From Tenebrio molitor (lineage: Eukaryota > Arthropoda > Insecta > Coleoptera > Tenebrionidae), in contig NC_091049.1 in NCBI RefSeq assembly GCF_963966145.1, positions 17,050,001 to 17,114,000 on the forward strand: a stretch of 64,000 bases of DNA, written 5' to 3'. Numbering within the stretch: the first letter of the stretch is position 1; each line of letters begins with the position of its first letter. A program made the translations under genes and the position numbers. This document shows positions 23,601 to 35,600 of this stretch, piece by piece. The notes beneath the pieces are model-generated. The model saw only the letters and a list, made by a program, of their open reading frames with translations, was not told where the DNA came from and ran no database searches.

Positions 23601-26600
23601 TTTCATAACCCGCGGCTCTTTAGGCTTGTCATAGCACCATTTTCCATCTTGTTTCGTTCTACCACAATAACGTTTACCACTTTCTCTTAGTTTTTTGTTT
23701 TTCTCGCTACACCATGTTGACTCCTGAACTTGGAAGCGTTTTTTACGTTTTTTACTTTTTTTTGGATATCCATCTGAAGATGAAATCGAATCCGTGTCCG
23801 AATATGGAACCAAATTCTTATTGATTTCGCTACCATCAGATATTTCTGACATCGTTGATTCTATAGGATAAATTTGGGATTGTTCTTGTCCTTCAGGGTA
23901 GTTCACTTGACAAGGAAGCTCTATTATGATATCATTTAATAATGGAACATGCTGTGTTTGAACATCTTGGAAGTCAAAATCGCTACGGGTGGGCAGAAAG
24001 TCTACAAAATTTATTTCGACGTTTTGGACAACTTCAAGATTATTGTTTGATTCGTTTGCTTCCCCCGTGGATTGAATTATCGTAACAGCTTCATCTGCAT
24101 TCAATTTTATGTTTTCGTTAAAATTATTATATTCAGTTACATGCACTTGTTCATTTTCTTCAAAGTTGTGAGCGTTTCTTGTTGGTTTGGTTACCATTTC
24201 TAACATTCGTTTAGCACGTGACATCTGGAATTAAAAACCTTAATTCAGGACTAAGTACTAAACAGGCTCAATTTTTATCATTAATCAAAAATATTTCGCG
24301 AAACTCATCAACTACACAAATTTCTGGATTAATAATAATTAGACAAGAAACTTTATTAAAATAGGCAGTAAGTTGGTGAAAAGCTGCTATATTCCAGTTA
24401 TTCAAAAATAATAAAGCGGAAATACTGACAAGTCCCTTTGTGAAAATAAACATGATTTTAACCCTAATTTATTGGCACAATTCACAATTAAACTTGACAA
24501 CAATTATTCAATAATTCCAAAAGTAGACTTACCTTTAACACAACAGTTAAATGACCACAAAGAATGGTAAAAACTGACAGTATTTCACACAAACCCGCGG
24601 CGCGTTCCTGTGACGTCTAGATTTTCGAGGCAAAATGCATGGTTGCCAAGGACTTGGCTGTTTTACGCGGTAAAACAAGGCGGCCGGACTTAGCTGGTAT
24701 ACACATCATGCAATATTTCAGTTTTCAGAGGCAAAATCGGACTTAACTGTTTAACGAATCCAAAGAGTTTAATACAATTTGTATGTTGATGATAAAAACT
24801 CATTTTTACATAAAAGTGGACTTAGCAGGTTAACACTTTAAGGCGACGATGTGCGCATATGGACCAAATCATAGTTAAGGTTATGTTCACTTCACTTCCC
24901 GTACCTGTCTTCCGTGAATTCATTTTCAAAACAAATTTAATGAGAAATCAGGAGAAATCTTTTTCGAATTTGAAATACATTCTCGCTAGTCAGGGCGCTG
25001 GCTCAGTTACATTAAATAAATGTTGACACTCAGTGTGACAAATCGTATTATCATGAGAATGATTGGTTCATAACCAACATGACAACGTTTTGCCAATTGT
25101 TTATTATTATTTATTACTTGACGTGGCATTTTTTTATCTATTTTAAATTCAAACTTAATCAAATTCACAATTTTGAGTCGACGCAGTAACAACTAAATGT
25201 CAAATGCGAGGCAAAACTACCAACACACTTTTCCATGGGAAATTTCAAAAATCCCTAAATTCACTTTACGGCTGAAAATTTCCCTAAGACCACTCAACAC
25301 ATATTCAACAAGATAAAGAATACTGTTATGTTGGAATGCTTTAACCACGACCTTTGAAGTGAAAAAACTCCTTGTTTCTTGCTGCTTTGAAATTAAATTC
25401 GTGAATTATTTCCTGATTGTTCGTTAACGTATCCTTTAGATACATAACCTCACTTTGATCATTATTTTATTGTAAATTAAATCCGTTTGTTACTTCTAAA
25501 AATCACTTTTTTTTTGCAAAAAAAAAGATTCACACCACTGCTTGTTCGCTGAATAAAAGACGTTTGACAATTATGACCTGACAGTTGATGAAGCTACGCC
25601 ATACTTTAACGAAAAACAAAGCAAGCACTAGGCCGTTGAACCACAAATTTTTGCGAACGCTCTTTACATCCACTGGTATAGTTTTACTATGTAGAATCTA
25701 AATGATTCATCAAACTGAAGTAGTCTTAAGTGATATTTCAGAGAAGGATTCACTGCTTAAGAATTGTCCAAATGACTAACCACCCAGCTCCTTGGAGTTT
25801 AATTACCTACATTTAGTGAAAATTTTCTCTTAAATGTTACTGTCGTTACTGTTCTTAAGTTCAAAATAGGTATAGGTCCAGTCGACGTCAAGGATTTGAT
25901 CCATCGAGATGGATAACACGCAACAGTCTGACGTCGAGACAACCTTTGGATCAGAATGTTGCGTGTCACCTAACTTGATGGGTTACGTACTTGATGAAGG
26001 CATTGCGTACACTATGTGTTGTATTTTCCGCATGATTAATCTTTTTGCCATTATTGAAACTAATTATAGTCTTGGAGAAAGCAATACAGAGACTGGATTG
26101 GAAAAAAATGTAAATTGTTTATAAAAGTACTGGTCAGTTTGTGTTTCTAAATGGCCATCTTTTGGCATACATCATACATTTCTCCCAGTGGCGGCGCAAG
26201 GGGGGGTCAAACTTAAGAATTTTAAATGAGAGCAGCTGTCAAATAAATACAGGGTGAGCAACAATAACTGTTTCAGTTGGCAAAAAAAAAATTTACATAA
26301 AATTTTCAAACTGAATTGTACCGGGTGAGATGAGTTTTATCGTCAGTGCGAAAACATCCACTTCTAATCAATTTAAAATTCTCAAAAAATTCAGGAATGA
26401 TTGTGTATAACTCTAGAACAGTCTGTAAAAATTTCAAAATTTTTAATAAAACAGGTAAAGATTTTCAATAACTGCTACATTAATTTACATAATTTTTCAC
26501 TGAGAGTCCTTTCAAACATTCAGGAAAAATTTGGTGTCATTGAAATCATGAAAACATCACCGGTTTTTGAAATAAATGGAATTTGATATTAAAGCCTAAA

Positions 26601-29600
26601 ATTTAACTATGATTTATTATTAAATTGGGCGGTCAGTTCCACAAAAGAAGTTGCCGTAGGTTATTTATGATACCCTTTAGGGACTTAAGAATTACTAGAA
26701 AAGTGGTCAACAGATGTTCCCAACAATGAGATATTTATTTATGACACTGCAGTTGTAAATCTTGGTCATTTTTCGCTCTTAATGTTAAAATTGGAATAAT
26801 TCAAAAACGAATAATTTTCTTTTGATGCGAATTTCGTAAATGTGTTCTTTGAATTAATTGTGAATTATGAGCGTGTACGGAAAAAACATTTTTTTGCTCA
26901 AAATCGATTTTTTAAATTTTATGGATCTGAATTTAATGATAAGTGAAAATTGATTACACACATTTGAAGTCTTATATCAAGGGAATGTAACCCTAAAGTT
27001 TCTTAATTTTTACTAATTTTTTAATAGGGTTAATCATGCTGACGATAAAACTCATCTAAAACCCAATGTAGTCTTAGCTTTATTGTCATAAATGTCATAA
27101 TAATTAATTTTGACGGAACATCAAAATAAACTGTCACAATTATGCACAATTATTTTACATTTTAGTTATTGATTTCCAAAGTTTAATAAAAAAGACGGTT
27201 TAGTTCTCAGAAAATCACATCTAAGCACTTGCAGCTTTTCAGAATTGATGAATGCAATTTGGAAAATGATATGAGACAATAGTTGATATTAAAATTAGGT
27301 TATTAATACGTCTAGCACCAAAAGCCTATTTCACATTAAATATCAGTCAAATTTCAAGTCTGCCCGAAATTCCGTGCTCCCAATAGTACCTATTTCGGTT
27401 TGTTTTATTGACATTATTGACAGCTGGTATACATTTCAAATTAGAAACGTCTTGGTTTTTGCAATCTTTTATTAATAAAATGGTTTTCTCGTTGGAACAT
27501 GACATAAAAGGCACCAAAAATCACCAGAATTTATTGCCAACTCAATGAGTACTTGTTGCTCACATGGTATAATGTGTAAACTCGGTACAGGTTGCAAAGA
27601 CACAGTTGTCATTTGCAACAGCATTTTTTTCATATTTCTGAACCAAATAAAGGCACAAAGGGAGCAGAAAATCATAGTTTGGGTTGAATATTTTCCATAT
27701 AAGTACAGTTTTAAAGTAATTTCAAATGACTAATGCCATAAAAGTGCTGTTGCAAATGACAAGTGTGTCTTTGCAACCTGTACCGAGTTTAGTCTAATTT
27801 ACCTAATTTCCTGTTCACTCGCCTTGAACTTGTCGATGATGTCGAAATGTGCTGATATCTTTATTTATTTTAATCGATAAATTTAAAACATTGATTTCAC
27901 TATTGAATAGAGGATAAAAAGACCTCAAATATTATAGCATTTGATTCCTGTTATCATTTGTAATGTGTGAATTGTCTTCTCTCTCCCCTCCTGCGCCGCG
28001 ACTGTATGCATTCCCAATTCGTTGTTTCTCATGCGGTCAGTTTCCTCACAAATTTTAATAATCAGTCATCTTTGCTACTTGTAATCAGTGATTGGCCAAA
28101 TATTTTCATCAACCCAAATTTCACATTTACAAAGGGTGCAAAATCAGCAACTATATTTTTACTTCACCATTCAGAAGGTAAATAACTTATGCGAATGGAG
28201 CAAAGATCTGATACTTCTTCAAAATTTTTAACCTTGTACTATCATTGTATTCGTTGCACAATCAGCTGGCGATTGTAGTGATATTTAGATTTTTATGCAG
28301 ATGGTATAGCTGCATATTCATATTTTATTAAAATAGGTATAAGTAACAGCACATTCTTTGTTTTTTATATTGAAGCAGAAATGACGAACAACAAAAATGA
28401 TCTTTAAAATACTTTGACACTTGAAGTTGCGCTTTCTCTTTCCAATGTATGTATTTGAGAATGATAGAATAAATAAATAATATTATGAATCATCAGAAGT
28501 TTTTGCCTCAAGCGTTGAAAAAAGCGAGCAGATTTTATGTACATATATCTTTTATTCAACAACTGGAATGGTGCTTTTCCACTAAGTTGTACAGGGTCTC
28601 TATAAATGATTGTCGGGTCCAGCCAGCCATGGAAACTTGTCAAATTTTGAATGTGCCGCTTTGTTCGGCAAATAATGAATGTCACATTTTCAGGTTAGGT
28701 TGTTGGCTTTTAAGCAGAGACAAGTTTCAACTGTGCTTTACTCTTGCTAACATTAATGTATTTATTATTTAATATCAACACCAACACGGGAACAATTATT
28801 GCCCCCATCGTACCGCCACACACTGTACAGGAATTGGTATGAGAACAAATCCAAACAGATACTCGTAAATATTGAGAACACCTTGTCCCCGTATACCACA
28901 ATACAATACTTGATACTGCCTTTTTGTCTGCTTTAGTGCTTTCACATTTCTTGTTTTATGCTAGTGGTAAATGCGACCTAGACTGAATTGTCGAATATGG
29001 TATTGACTCCCATTTTTTCTTCCAATATAAATAACAGTGTTTTTCATAACAAATAAGCCTTACTAGTTTTTCAATAAAATCAAATGTATTCAACAACATA
29101 ATTTACAACACTAAATAATGATAACAAATAGGTATTTTTTTATAAAATAGATTGAAAATGTCCCCCATTAACTTCTAAACACAATTCTTCATTTATTTTC
29201 AAAAATATTTTGCAGCATTTCTTAGTTAAGGGTACAGCAACACTGCTATCCACAGTTCCACACACCAATTTTCAAAACATGTAAAGGAGTCTACAAATTG
29301 GTGTGGATTCTCAGCACTCCAAATTATGAAATTGAGGTGATTTTCAAACTGATTACATTATTAAACACAACTTTGATAATCTGCAGGTTGGAGTTCTTGT
29401 ACAACACTAATTTTATTATGATGCAGTTGTAGCCTATTTTTAATGATTTTGTGACAAGTGCTTCGTGGTACACCAGATTGTTGAGATAAACAGGCTATGG
29501 ATATCTGTAGAGACTTTTCCACCATTTCTTTCAAATCCTCGAGTATTTCATCAGATACTGGTGGTCGTCCTAATGATTTACCCTTGTTAATTGTTCTGAT

Positions 29601-32600
29601 TGTTAAAAATCTGTTCACAATTCGCTTAATGTGAGTTAACAATCATCTTGAATGTTGTTCAGATATTTTGCTGGAATTCATTTTTACAAACAGATAATTC
29701 CCCATTACTAAACCTTCCATTTCGAAAGTAAAAAACAATGAACGTGTTCTGTTCAACAGAATAAACCATTGTAAAGAAAATAAAGCTAAAATAAAACATT
29801 AAAGCATAACCTCACAAATTTTGCCAGTGTATTTACCTGTAAAAGCGGACGTACATGCAATTTTTATTGAAAAATACAGATTTTTGGTGTATATTAACTG
29901 TGATTAACTGTGATAAAACGAATATAAGGAACCAAAACTCGACTGACAAGCGCAAACGAAACGTCATTCACTAATGTCAGAAGTGACCGTGAAAACGAAT
30001 TAGAATTTGGCATCGGTTTCAAAAAAGCGGAACAGTAAAATTTTTTTCCAAGGCTGGCTTGACCAGACAATCATTTATAGAGACCCTGTATTTCTTTAAT
30101 ACTATTTAATTGTAGCAGGAACAAAACTAAATTTGGACAAAAAAAAAGAAATAAGCAAAATGTTTATAGCTTTCAAAAGTATACTGTTTATTTATTCTAT
30201 TTATTGTCTTTAATTGTCTGTAGTTTTGGAGAAGACAGTGATATTCACTGGAAGCTTTTTTAATTCAAATTTTCGGCTGCTTTACAAGTTTCGTTTCTAA
30301 TCCGTTGGAAACTAACTGCATTAAACTGCCATAAAAGTCTTCAAGCATTCACGTTGTTTTGGCATAATGGCAGGCCATAGAAATTTTGCGTTTAAATTGC
30401 TAGTAAAGATGTTTGTTGAATTAGGTTATATTTTTCTAAGTTTGAGGTTATAAATAGCGTCAGTTTTACTAGTTTGCAATAGACATCGCGGGAAATTCAG
30501 CAACATGTTATGTCCGCATGTCAGGCACTTTGGTGACGGCAATCAAACAGTGTGTCCAACGTTAAAACAATAAATCATGGCCTTCCATTATGCCAAAACA
30601 ACTGGAACGGTGTTTCTTTATTTTTTATCGAAAAATAATTAAACAAATATTTTTGTGGTAATTTTGGAAATGTGAATTAATCTAAAAAAGTGGTGTTGTG
30701 GGAAATACTGTGTAAAACTTTTATTTGCTTAAATTTATGTGCTGTGTCGTATTTCAGGAACCCTAGGGCTAGATCTGTTCTAGCGGAAGGCGTGTATAAC
30801 AATGCACACTTTATGCATTCAGCAACTCTACAAATCGGAAATGTAGTGCGAATTAAAACCGCCTCCGGTGTGGTATGGGAAGGTACCGTTTACATATTCT
30901 AATATTTTTTTCCGGGGAAGGTTTCAAGAAAACGTTGTTCCAGGCGTATTCAAAACATTTTCAAGCAATTTCGATGTCGTGCTAGAGGTGGCGGCAAAAG
31001 TCGACAACCCGAATACCGCATCCCAGACCTTGCTGGCCGAGAGCTTCGTCGACAAGTTGATATTCAAATCGGGTGACATATCGACGATGGAAGCGAGAGA
31101 CGTCGACTTGGAGTATCCGACCAAGGACACGTTTCAAACGGACACTGCAATATCGGCAAGGCTGAATGGCAACAGTAACAAGTCGGAAGAGAAGGAACTG
31201 GAACCGTGGGATCCTTCGTCAGGTTTAAACGGCGGCAGCGACAATACGCCCCTGGAACTGGAAAACGCGAACGGTTGGGACGCAAACGATATGTTTAGGA
31301 AGAATGAACAAGAATACGGCGTTACGAGTACTTTTGATCAGTCGCTGAAGGGATACACGGTGCCTTTGAGGACGGTCGATTCGGCCGATTACAGGTTAGT
31401 TAATGGAACCTCTCATATAGTTACTCGAACAATAAAACGACACTATCAAGTAACAAAATTGGTAACGACATGTATGAATGTTGAGCGAAAACGAATTTTG
31501 GAAACGCAAGAGCTGATGGAATGTCGTATTTAAAGGAAATTAATGGGAAGATTGATTAGCGGTGAAAACAAAAGTCCGGTCGCAGATTCATTGACGACTT
31601 TAAAAGTAGGTCGGTAATAGTTCTCGGTGGCAAGTATTTATTATTTGTTTTGAGAGAGAATGCAGCCTTTCGCGGTCGTTGTCCTTGAAGTTGATGGTTT
31701 CCGGGTGATGCCGCGTCCGTCAAAGTGCAGATGCTGACATATCTCTCTCATATCTTCAAAACATCACCCGGAAACCGTCAACTTCGATTATTCTTTATAT
31801 CTAGTTTACAAGAAATTGGTCTAAAATTCTCATCTTTTATAGTGACTTATTTAACTTTTTCGTGAAAATTAACCTAGTGTACTGTAGGTACCGCGTGACC
31901 GTGAGCAACAATTACTGTTGAATTTGGTAATAAAACTGGTGACTTTTATGTCATGCCCCAAGGAGAAAACCATTTTATCAATAAAAGTTTACAAAAACCA
32001 AGACATTTAAAGTTGAAATTTATGTCAGCTGTCAATAATGACAATAAACCAAACGGAAATAGCTACAATGCACAGTATACGTTGTTCACGTTGAGTTGAC
32101 AATTTCAAGGTCATATAATTAAATTTTTTGGCTCTGTAATTATGTTTTGTAAATAGTAACATGCAGGTAAACATCGTTCACGTTGGATGAGAGCATTGCT
32201 AAATCGCATTATGTTGGATAGCTGCATGTCACTATTTACAAAACATAATTACAGAGCCAAAAAATTAAATTACTTTATTTTCAAATGAACCAGTTATTCC
32301 CACGCGGTAGTTAGTTAGTTACTACATGTTGCATCTTCGTGATTTTGGAAGTGGAAAACTAGTGAAAACTTTTTGTAGCATTAAAATTGTTAAAAAGAAA
32401 AAAAAGCGATAACGCTAGAAACAAGAATAATTGTAAAGCAGTGCTGCCTTCAAGGCAATTGAAGGTAGAAGGTTACAAATTTAGTTTAAATACAGCGTGA
32501 TCAACAATGACTGAGACGACTGAGTCTGTCGTCAATGAAACAATTGAAAAATATTGGTATTTTTTTGTCTTGTAATTGGCACTGACTGGATGGATGTTTT

Positions 32601-35600
32601 CACAGGATACGACATTAAAAAAATTAGGTTATGTCGGTTGTGTTTATGCAATTACAAAAATGAACCTTCGATGGTAAATTTCGAATTTGCATGTCAACAC
32701 TGTCCAAGCTGACAACCGCAAATGTGTTTAGATTACAGTTACAGTTTCATTGTTACCAACAGATTCAGTCATTCTTGATCACGCGGTACAACAAATTATC
32801 AAGGCGTTACGGTGACTCATAAAATGGAATTTAATAAATAGAAGAATGTGCTTCTTTTACTGCTTGGAATACTGATAAATACAATTTTCCTCAATAACAG
32901 CTGGAATCGTTTCTGTTTTTGTATTCATGACAACGTATGTAGATTAGATAAAAGTCTGTCTCAATTCTAAATTACCACCAACACTGCATTCTACGTTAGA
33001 AATACAACCGGCAACACTGTTTGGTGAAAAATGCCTCAGGTTTAGGTTGGATTTGTGAGGTTATCGTTCTCTGTACCTGTCAATTTCCGTTTTTACAACT
33101 CAAGATTGTAGATTAGAATAAAGGAAAAGAATGATGCCAGCCGCTTTATCTCTTCGAAACATTTTACTAGAGTATTTTTCATTTTAGTGTCAAGTAAATT
33201 ATGTTGTTTTCGAATCATGGTTCTAAAATAATTATATTGCCAACTTTGATTGTAACAACAATTTAGAAATATTTTTATTTTGCGAACATAATTCAACAGG
33301 TAGTGGAAATTTAGAATTGAGACAGACTATAGTAAATTAATTTTTGTAATGACGAACTAGCTGGAACTTTTTTTTTGTTAGATTTTTTTTACAAAATAAC
33401 TAAAAATAGACAGTTGGCAAAGATTTAAATTGTCATAGATATTTTCTTCCTTTTTTTCGTATCCCACCTCCACCCGGCGGCACGGCAATTTTGCCGGAGT
33501 ACATACACTATTACGGATATTACTATCAAGTAATAGTGCAGTGCTTATCAACATAATTACCGGCGTCTCGCCTCCGCATTTTGACTTTGTTGTGTATTAT
33601 GTTCTGTGTCAATGTTAAGGAACTTCCTCACGATGTGACATGAGTATAATAATATACCTTTTTGAATTATTATTATTATTGTCGCTGCCAAAATGAATGG
33701 GTTTCCAAAACGGAGTAGAGCATCAATAAGCAAGCAGACGAAGCAGCACATTTTAAAGGCTTTCAACAAAATAAAAGAAATTATTCATGGAGATAATGGA
33801 AACGTACAAAATTGTAGAAGCAAATGACGTGACCCATAACCTAACTTTTTAAAAGCCCAAATTCGCCGTAAAAATGTGTGTTTACATGACAAAAGTTACT
33901 AAATTTAGTAACTTTAGTTCGTCATTACAAAAATGAATTTACTGTAAGTAAAATTGAGTCATTTTATCCAACATGATAAAAATAAATCACCCCTTATTCA
34001 CTTTCATCGTGAATAGACTTTAAGCGTAGCTTTCACATCTCAAACGACAACACGATGTCATATACACGTAACTCCAGGCAAAAGCTCTTTGGCGTTTGAT
34101 AACTGCATGTATCGTAAATATGCAACCCATAACACGAGAACACAACTAAAAGATGACAGATAAGTCTATGGGAGGGGGTCTAACCCTCAGGACTTGCGGT
34201 TGATTTTACCAACCTACATAGTAATTATGTTTTTCTATTTTGCGTTTAGAATTAGTATATTAAAAGACAAGTTTCATAAGACCAGTCTTGAAGCACGAAT
34301 TCAAGATTAAAAAACGAGTGGCTTAGCCACGAATTATTTTAAAGAATGAGTGCTTCATGGCCTTATGAAACGAGTTTTTTAAACTATTTTTTGTAATTTG
34401 CCCTTTTTGAGCCGTGTTTAAACAAAAACTTTCCTCGATTTAGCGATTTTTGTGGCGGTTGGTAATGTCTTAATTTTAAAAGTGAAAGTCTTCAAAGTCG
34501 CCTTTTGTTTCATCCAAATTTTGTCACAAAACACGAATATGAAAGATAATCTTTCATGTATGCCCGCTGAAATACGTGAAATTGCCAAAAATACGGTCGC
34601 GAATTTGTTGCCTGATAAATTCTGATAAATAATTCTTTGCACATTTTGTAATTTAAACTGACACGCATGACGGATCAAGCTGTGCCAACCTAAAAATTTT
34701 CGTAAAATGTTCCGTGAAATAATGGCTATAAGGACATCCCAGATGATGACGTCGCGTTCGTTAATATGTCTATTAGAGAATCAAAATGGAGGCAAATTAC
34801 AAAATAGTATATTAAAAGACAAGTTTCATAAGACCAGTCTTGAAGCACGAATTCAAGATTAAAAAACGAGTGGCGTAGCCACGAGTTATTTTAAAGAATG
34901 AGTGCTTCAAGGTCTTATGAAACGAGTTTTTTATACTATTTTTTGTAATTTGCCCTTTTTAAGGGTGCCCATCACCCAACGAAAATATCTATTTCGTAAC
35001 TATACAACCAACCATACAACACCTGCTGACCGTTTTACGACAGGCACTACCATGCAGTGCTAATAATGAGGGGATTAGTATTTGTTACCTCCTAGTGTGA
35101 AGAGGAGCACTTCGCCCAAAGGAGACTACCTGCTACTCTGCCCTGTTTCTAAATCCCGAGCCGCTTTACGAAATTTCCGTCGGATTCCCCAGAATATGAT
35201 TTAAATTTATAAGTAAGAAAATAAAAAAATTTGAAATTATAAATCAGTTTATTTTCATAATTAAATAAATATACATTATTTTTGGCTCTGTAATTATGTT
35301 TTGTAAATAGTGACATGCAGGTAAACACCGTACCTACTTTACATTACGAGTTCCAAAACAACACAGTGCAAATTAATTCCCGCCAGTAGTAATCTTACGC
35401 ATATGATATTGTTGCTTGCCCTGCGCGAACCTTGATTATAATTTTTTAGTTTTGTTGTCCGTTTCGGCATTGTTGATTTCAAAAGCACTGTTACGTTTTT
35501 TTACTGCTTAAATTAAAGTAATTAACTAATTCTTATTTGTTTTTGTCTTTTGTACAGCGTGATCAACAATGACTGAGTCTGTTGGCAATGAAACAATTGA

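Larger units (their letters stand above)
21680..24848 (-). mobile_element. DDE transposon with 4-bp duplication ATGT, Sola-like, apparently intact
   Basis: The TIRs start CGTCGCCTTAAAGTGTTAAC and continue CTGCT.AGTCCA.TTTTAT, nearly identical over about 38 bp. ATGT flanks both ends (21676-21679, 24849-24852). Inside is a full-length transposase on the - strand with a 5' UTR intron and a poly(A) signal. A 4-bp duplication with a long DDE protein fits the Sola superfamily best. Ginger and Chapaev also make 4-bp duplications, so the class is tentative. Confidence 0.85.
17699..30757 (+). other. Atx2: Ataxin-2 intron 1 (13.1 kb), transposon-rich
   Basis: The intron runs from donor GTTAGT after 17698 to acceptor ATTTCAG ending at 30757. 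It carries a Sola-like transposon antisense to the gene, a decayed Tc1/mariner element and several MITEs. Stretches outside those elements are AT-rich with no supported gene, for example 17870-18940, 19090-20650 and 28070-28580. Confidence 0.75.
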
